Source: Rubripirellula reticaptiva (GTDB lineage: Bacteria; Planctomycetota; Planctomycetia; Pirellulales; Pirellulaceae). Taken from it: a stretch of 64,000 nt of DNA. A program made the translations under genes and the position numbers. The notes below the pieces were generated by a model that ran no database searches, was not told the origin of the DNA, and saw nothing but the letters and a program-made list of their open reading frames with translations. Location of the stretch: assembly GCF_007860175.1 (NCBI RefSeq), contig NZ_SJPX01000001.1, positions 558,001-622,000 on the forward strand, read 5' to 3'. Position 1 is the first letter of the stretch. Each line of letters begins with the position of its first letter. This document shows positions 61,299 to 64,000 of this stretch, one piece after another.

Positions 61299-63101
61299 AT
61301 GCACGCCGCTCGATACCGTTGGACGATTCTGCTTGTCGGAGTCACCACCGCGATGACCTTGGGTTGTCGGGGATCGAAGCCGTTTGGACGTTTCGGCCAA
61401 GTCACCAATGAACCGCAATCCGAACAATTTGACGTTGATTCTCCACGCCAAAGATTGGCCTCGGTCAAGCCGCGTTCTGAGACCGAAGTCACAGTGACAA
61501 TCCAGGACGATAACTCGCCGCGAACAGACCGATTCGTTGACGATCCGGGCGCTCCGCCGATGCGGACCGTCTCCAAAACCTCCGTCTCCAAAACCTCCGT
61601 ATCCGACACCATCGTCGACCAGCCTAGAACGGCCAGTACAAAACAACGTTTGACGACTGAACTTGGCGACAAGTTGACTCTACCAACGTCCAGTTCGATC
61701 GATGCGCTTGCCAATTCAAATTTGTCCGAGCGCCCAAAATCGGCGGTCAAGCAAACTTCGGCAACCGAAAATGTGACGAAGCCGAAAAACCAGAAACAAC
61801 CATCGCCTTCGGTTGCGACGGAACATTCTGAACTGATGGCAGCGTTCAGCGACTATCCGCCGGAGGTCCAACGCGAAGCCTTGCGGCGATTAGTCGCTGC
61901 CACAGCCAGTTCAGCGGAACAGACTTCCCAGCCTGCATCGCTAGCTTCGGCACTTCACCGAAACCTCGACAACCTTCCCGAACTGCCAGCCGCCAGCGAC
62001 GTCCGTCCGGACGAAACGACGGTCCGATTGGCCTCGGCCGAACAGCGTGATCGTCGACGAACCGACACTCAGCAACGGATCGAAACCAAACGAGCCATTT
62101 CCGATTCACGTTCTGCGGTCGCATCACTGACCGACGAACCGGTCCAGGTAGAACGAAGTGTTGCGTCGAACTCGGTCACCGATCTCGACGTCAACGATTT
62201 GGAACCCGTCACGATTCAAACCATCTCGGACATCGATGACGATCAAACAGCGATTCAGACCGTTTCGGCTGCCCGAACATCGGATAGCGGATCGATGGTG
62301 TCGCGCGCAGTCGGAGACCTCGACTCGACGATCCCATCCAAGTCAGAACTGAGTAAAGCAACCGTCATTGGTAACACGGATACCAGTGACACGGCTGCGG
62401 ACGACACTCAATCGCTTTACGCATCGCTATTGAAGCAGATGGCAAAGGCTCCGGCCGGCGAGAGTGAATCGGCACGAGCGAGTCGTATGATCAAGATGCG
62501 GCACCTGCTGGTATTGTCCGGCAATCTCGATGCCGCGGTTGAACAAATTGAAGGCATGTCGGAACCAGAACAAGAATTCTTGCGGCACCAGTTGCTTGGA
62601 CTGTGGACGATGGTCGACCCCGACGGACACCCGGTTCCAAGTCGCCGGATCACAACAGCGTTACCGCAACTGCGCGAAGCGACCAAATTTGCTGCCGCGG
62701 CAACGGACTCGCTAGAAGTTCGTTCGCTCGCATTCTGTACCGAGATCGAATCGTACGGTCAAATTAAAACATTCAGCGGCAACCGTTTTGACAGCGGCCA
62801 ACAAGTCATTCTGTACTGCGAAATTGAAAACTTTTCGGCCAACAAGAACGCCGATGGCTACGAAACGAACTTGCAAGGCAGCTATGACATCTACAACACA
62901 AAGAATGAAAAAGTTATCAGCCAGTTGTTGCCCGCCGACAAACAGGTCTCAGCAAACTACTTGCGTGACTATTTCATTGCGTACCAAATGCACTTGCCAG
63001 CCCAACTTGGCAAGGGAACGTATCGTTTGCAATTGACGATGGAAGATGTCAACGGCAAGAAGTACGGCCAATCGAGCATCCCGTTCGAAATTGCAAAATA
63101 G
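61299..63101 (+). CDS. Lipoprotein with long disordered region and C-terminal beta domain
   Basis: A 600-residue exported protein. A signal peptide with a lipobox (MTLGCRGS, Cys at about residue 23) suggests lipid anchoring to the outer or inner membrane. Then about 350 residues rich in Ser, Thr, Asp, Glu and Gln, apparently disordered, include a 15-base tandem duplication (61571-61600, product KTSVSKTSVS). A small helical part (LLKQMAKAPAGESESARASR) leads to a C-terminal beta-sandwich of about 130 residues (AFCTEIESYGQIKTFSG; QQVILYCEIENFSANK; YRLQLTMEDVNGKKYG). The C-terminal domain recurs in planctomycetes. Function unknown. Confidence 0.72.
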   Translation: MHAARYRWTILLVGVTTAMTLGCRGSKPFGRFGQVTNEPQSEQFDVDSPRQRLASVKPRSETEVTVTIQDDNSPRTDRFVDDPGAPPMRTVSKTSVSKTSVSDTIVDQPRTASTKQRLTTELGDKLTLPTSSSIDALANSNLSERPKSAVKQTSATENVTKPKNQKQPSPSVATEHSELMAAFSDYPPEVQREALRRLVAATASSAEQTSQPASLASALHRNLDNLPELPAASDVRPDETTVRLASAEQRDRRRTDTQQRIETKRAISDSRSAVASLTDEPVQVERSVASNSVTDLDVNDLEPVTIQTISDIDDDQTAIQTVSAARTSDSGSMVSRAVGDLDSTIPSKSELSKATVIGNTDTSDTAADDTQSLYASLLKQMAKAPAGESESARASRMIKMRHLLVLSGNLDAAVEQIEGMSEPEQEFLRHQLLGLWTMVDPDGHPVPSRRITTALPQLREATKFAAAATDSLEVRSLAFCTEIESYGQIKTFSGNRFDSGQQVILYCEIENFSANKNADGYETNLQGSYDIYNTKNEKVISQLLPADKQVSANYLRDYFIAYQMHLPAQLGKGTYRLQLTMEDVNGKKYGQSSIPFEIAK

Positions 63102-63124
63102 CACGCGTTACTTTTCATTTTCGA

Positions 63125-64000
63125 CTACTGAACCAACGGTCGACGCACCGGTTCGGGCACGACCTTCGATCCAGCTCGCAGCACAGATGGTGTTTCGATT
63201 TCTTCGGGGATTTTGATTTCGACGCCTGAACTCGGCCGTTTGACAACCACGACCGGATAGAACGGCAACATCGCCAACATCAATGAAATAATTACTATGC
63301 CTGATCTGCCGATCTGAATCGTCGCCGTTGGCTTTAAGATTTGGCGCAGACGGTGTTGTAGCTTTGGCAGATGTCCAACACCACTGGCGATCGGACGAGC
63401 TTCGATTTCGGCATGATGTTTCTCGACAGGTTCGCACAGAAAGTCAAGCGTTCGCAGGATCGCTTCGGCATAGACTCGCGGTGACCGATCTGATCCGATC
63501 GAGGCTGCCATGTCACAGCAACGTTCTTCGCAGTCTTCGATTTGCAACTTTGCAATCCACACCAACGGATGCCACCACATCGCGGTTAACGTGGTGACTT
63601 CGATAAAGCGAACGATCCAATCTTGTCGACGAAAGTGCTCCCATTCGTGCAGCAACAAAACAGCGCGGGCGTCTTCGTCCAGACTGGACCACAGCCGCTT
63701 CGGGAAGACGATCCGAACTTCACCACCAAAACGCCGAAACAAGGGCGATACCAACATCGGCGAAACCACAGCATCGACCAACCAAACCGGTGGCGGCGTT
63801 TTCTTGCCTGGCGGACACAAAGCAGCCAACTGACGTGTACCTGTGATGTCGAATCGCCCCCGACGTTCGATCAAACGATGAACTCGCCGCGAGGCACGCA
63901 AAATCCATAGCAGCATGACCAAACTGCCGGCCAACCAAACGCCCGCCCAAACAACAAGCGGCGTGAAGGTTGTTTCGGGACCGTCGACGGCCAAAGCACC
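63125..64000 (-). CDS. M56/BlaR1-type membrane metallopeptidase, N-terminal part outside window
   Basis: The frame runs off the right edge, so the 5' end is missing. The visible 291 residues have a membrane helix (LVVWAGVWLAGSLVMLLWIL), a zinc-protease motif VLLLHEWEHFRRQDW (H-E-W-E-H), EDCEERCCDMAASIG, where the downstream acidic group is the third ligand, and another membrane helix (GIVIISLMLAMLPFYPVVVV). This is the sensor/protease domain of M56 (BlaR1/MecR1), which cuts a partner repressor in response to a signal. A BlaI-type repressor gene usually lies beside it; it would be outside the window. Stops 24 bases from the convergent lipoprotein gene's stop. Confidence 0.9.
   Translation of the reverse strand, partial: GALAVDGPETTFTPLVVWAGVWLAGSLVMLLWILRASRRVHRLIERRGRFDITGTRQLAALCPPGKKTPPPVWLVDAVVSPMLVSPLFRRFGGEVRIVFPKRLWSSLDEDARAVLLLHEWEHFRRQDWIVRFIEVTTLTAMWWHPLVWIAKLQIEDCEERCCDMAASIGSDRSPRVYAEAILRTLDFLCEPVEKHHAEIEARPIASGVGHLPKLQHRLRQILKPTATIQIGRSGIVIISLMLAMLPFYPVVVVKRPSSGVEIKIPEEIETPSVLRAGSKVVPEPVRRPLVQ

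Noticed and set aside
1-64000. tRNA genes, CRISPR arrays, intact insertion sequences
   Set aside because: I looked in all spacers for a T-loop GGTTC-type word with arms, for regular repeats with spacers, and for transposase motifs, and found none that hold up.

Overview
The window reads as chromosomal DNA of a planctomycete, most likely a Rhodopirellula-type member of the Pirellulaceae. The reasons are family content rather than any search: a cytochrome-type DUF1549/DUF1553 gene followed by a DUF1501 gene, a Gly/Ser-rich TIGR03000 protein, a DUF1080 protein, many exported proteins of planctomycete type, archaeal-type ProRS, few Shine-Dalgarno sites, and several TTG/GTG start candidates. I saw no rRNA, tRNA, CRISPR array, prophage or intact insertion sequence.

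Layout. (1) 0-15 kb: one long + strand flagellar cluster, TPR protein - FlgN-like - degenerate HATPase - flgB-flgC-fliE-fliF-fliG-fliH-fliI-fliJ-motE-like-fliK-flgD-flgE. Together they build the rod, MS-ring, export ATPase and hook. FliG lacks the torque residues known from E. coli, and the hook protein carries two inserted beta domains. (2) 15-26 kb: information and metabolism genes: proS; then on the minus strand cysS-ruvC-ruvA and a thioredoxin-like gene; ispF; an ABC ATPase without permease; AMP nucleosidase; exonuclease III; Uup. (3) 26-36 kb: the planctomycete pair DUF1549/1553 + DUF1501, a Tat-type metallophosphoesterase, ilvD with a small partner gene, an exported alpha/beta hydrolase, a DUF1080 protein and a YihX-like HAD phosphatase. 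(4) 36-49 kb: Ppx/GppA-HD with DUF72, an apparently exported isoaspartyl methyltransferase, the TIGR03000 protein with a strong terminator, an HTTM membrane protein with its partner, iPGM, a divergent phosphoglucose isomerase, trpA and an exported esterase. (5) 49-64 kb: a lipid gene set (plsC-cdsA on minus, PAP2-DSP phosphatase and CDP-alcohol phosphotransferase on plus, then after two exported-protein genes an alpha/beta hydrolase-methyltransferase fusion), a glycosyltransferase, a lipoprotein and a partial M56 peptidase.

The best candidate for an undescribed system is the lipid set at 50.4-59.6 kb. Its four core domain architectures match those I remember for the uncharacterised E. coli genes ynbA, ynbB, ynbC and ynbD, and here they sit with a PlsC acyltransferase. 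The set would supply phosphatidic acid, activate it to CDP-diacylglycerol, transfer it to an alcohol phosphate, and remove the phosphate; the hydrolase-methyltransferase could then edit the product. The start codon of the last gene lies directly against a 12-pair hairpin, which suggests translational control.
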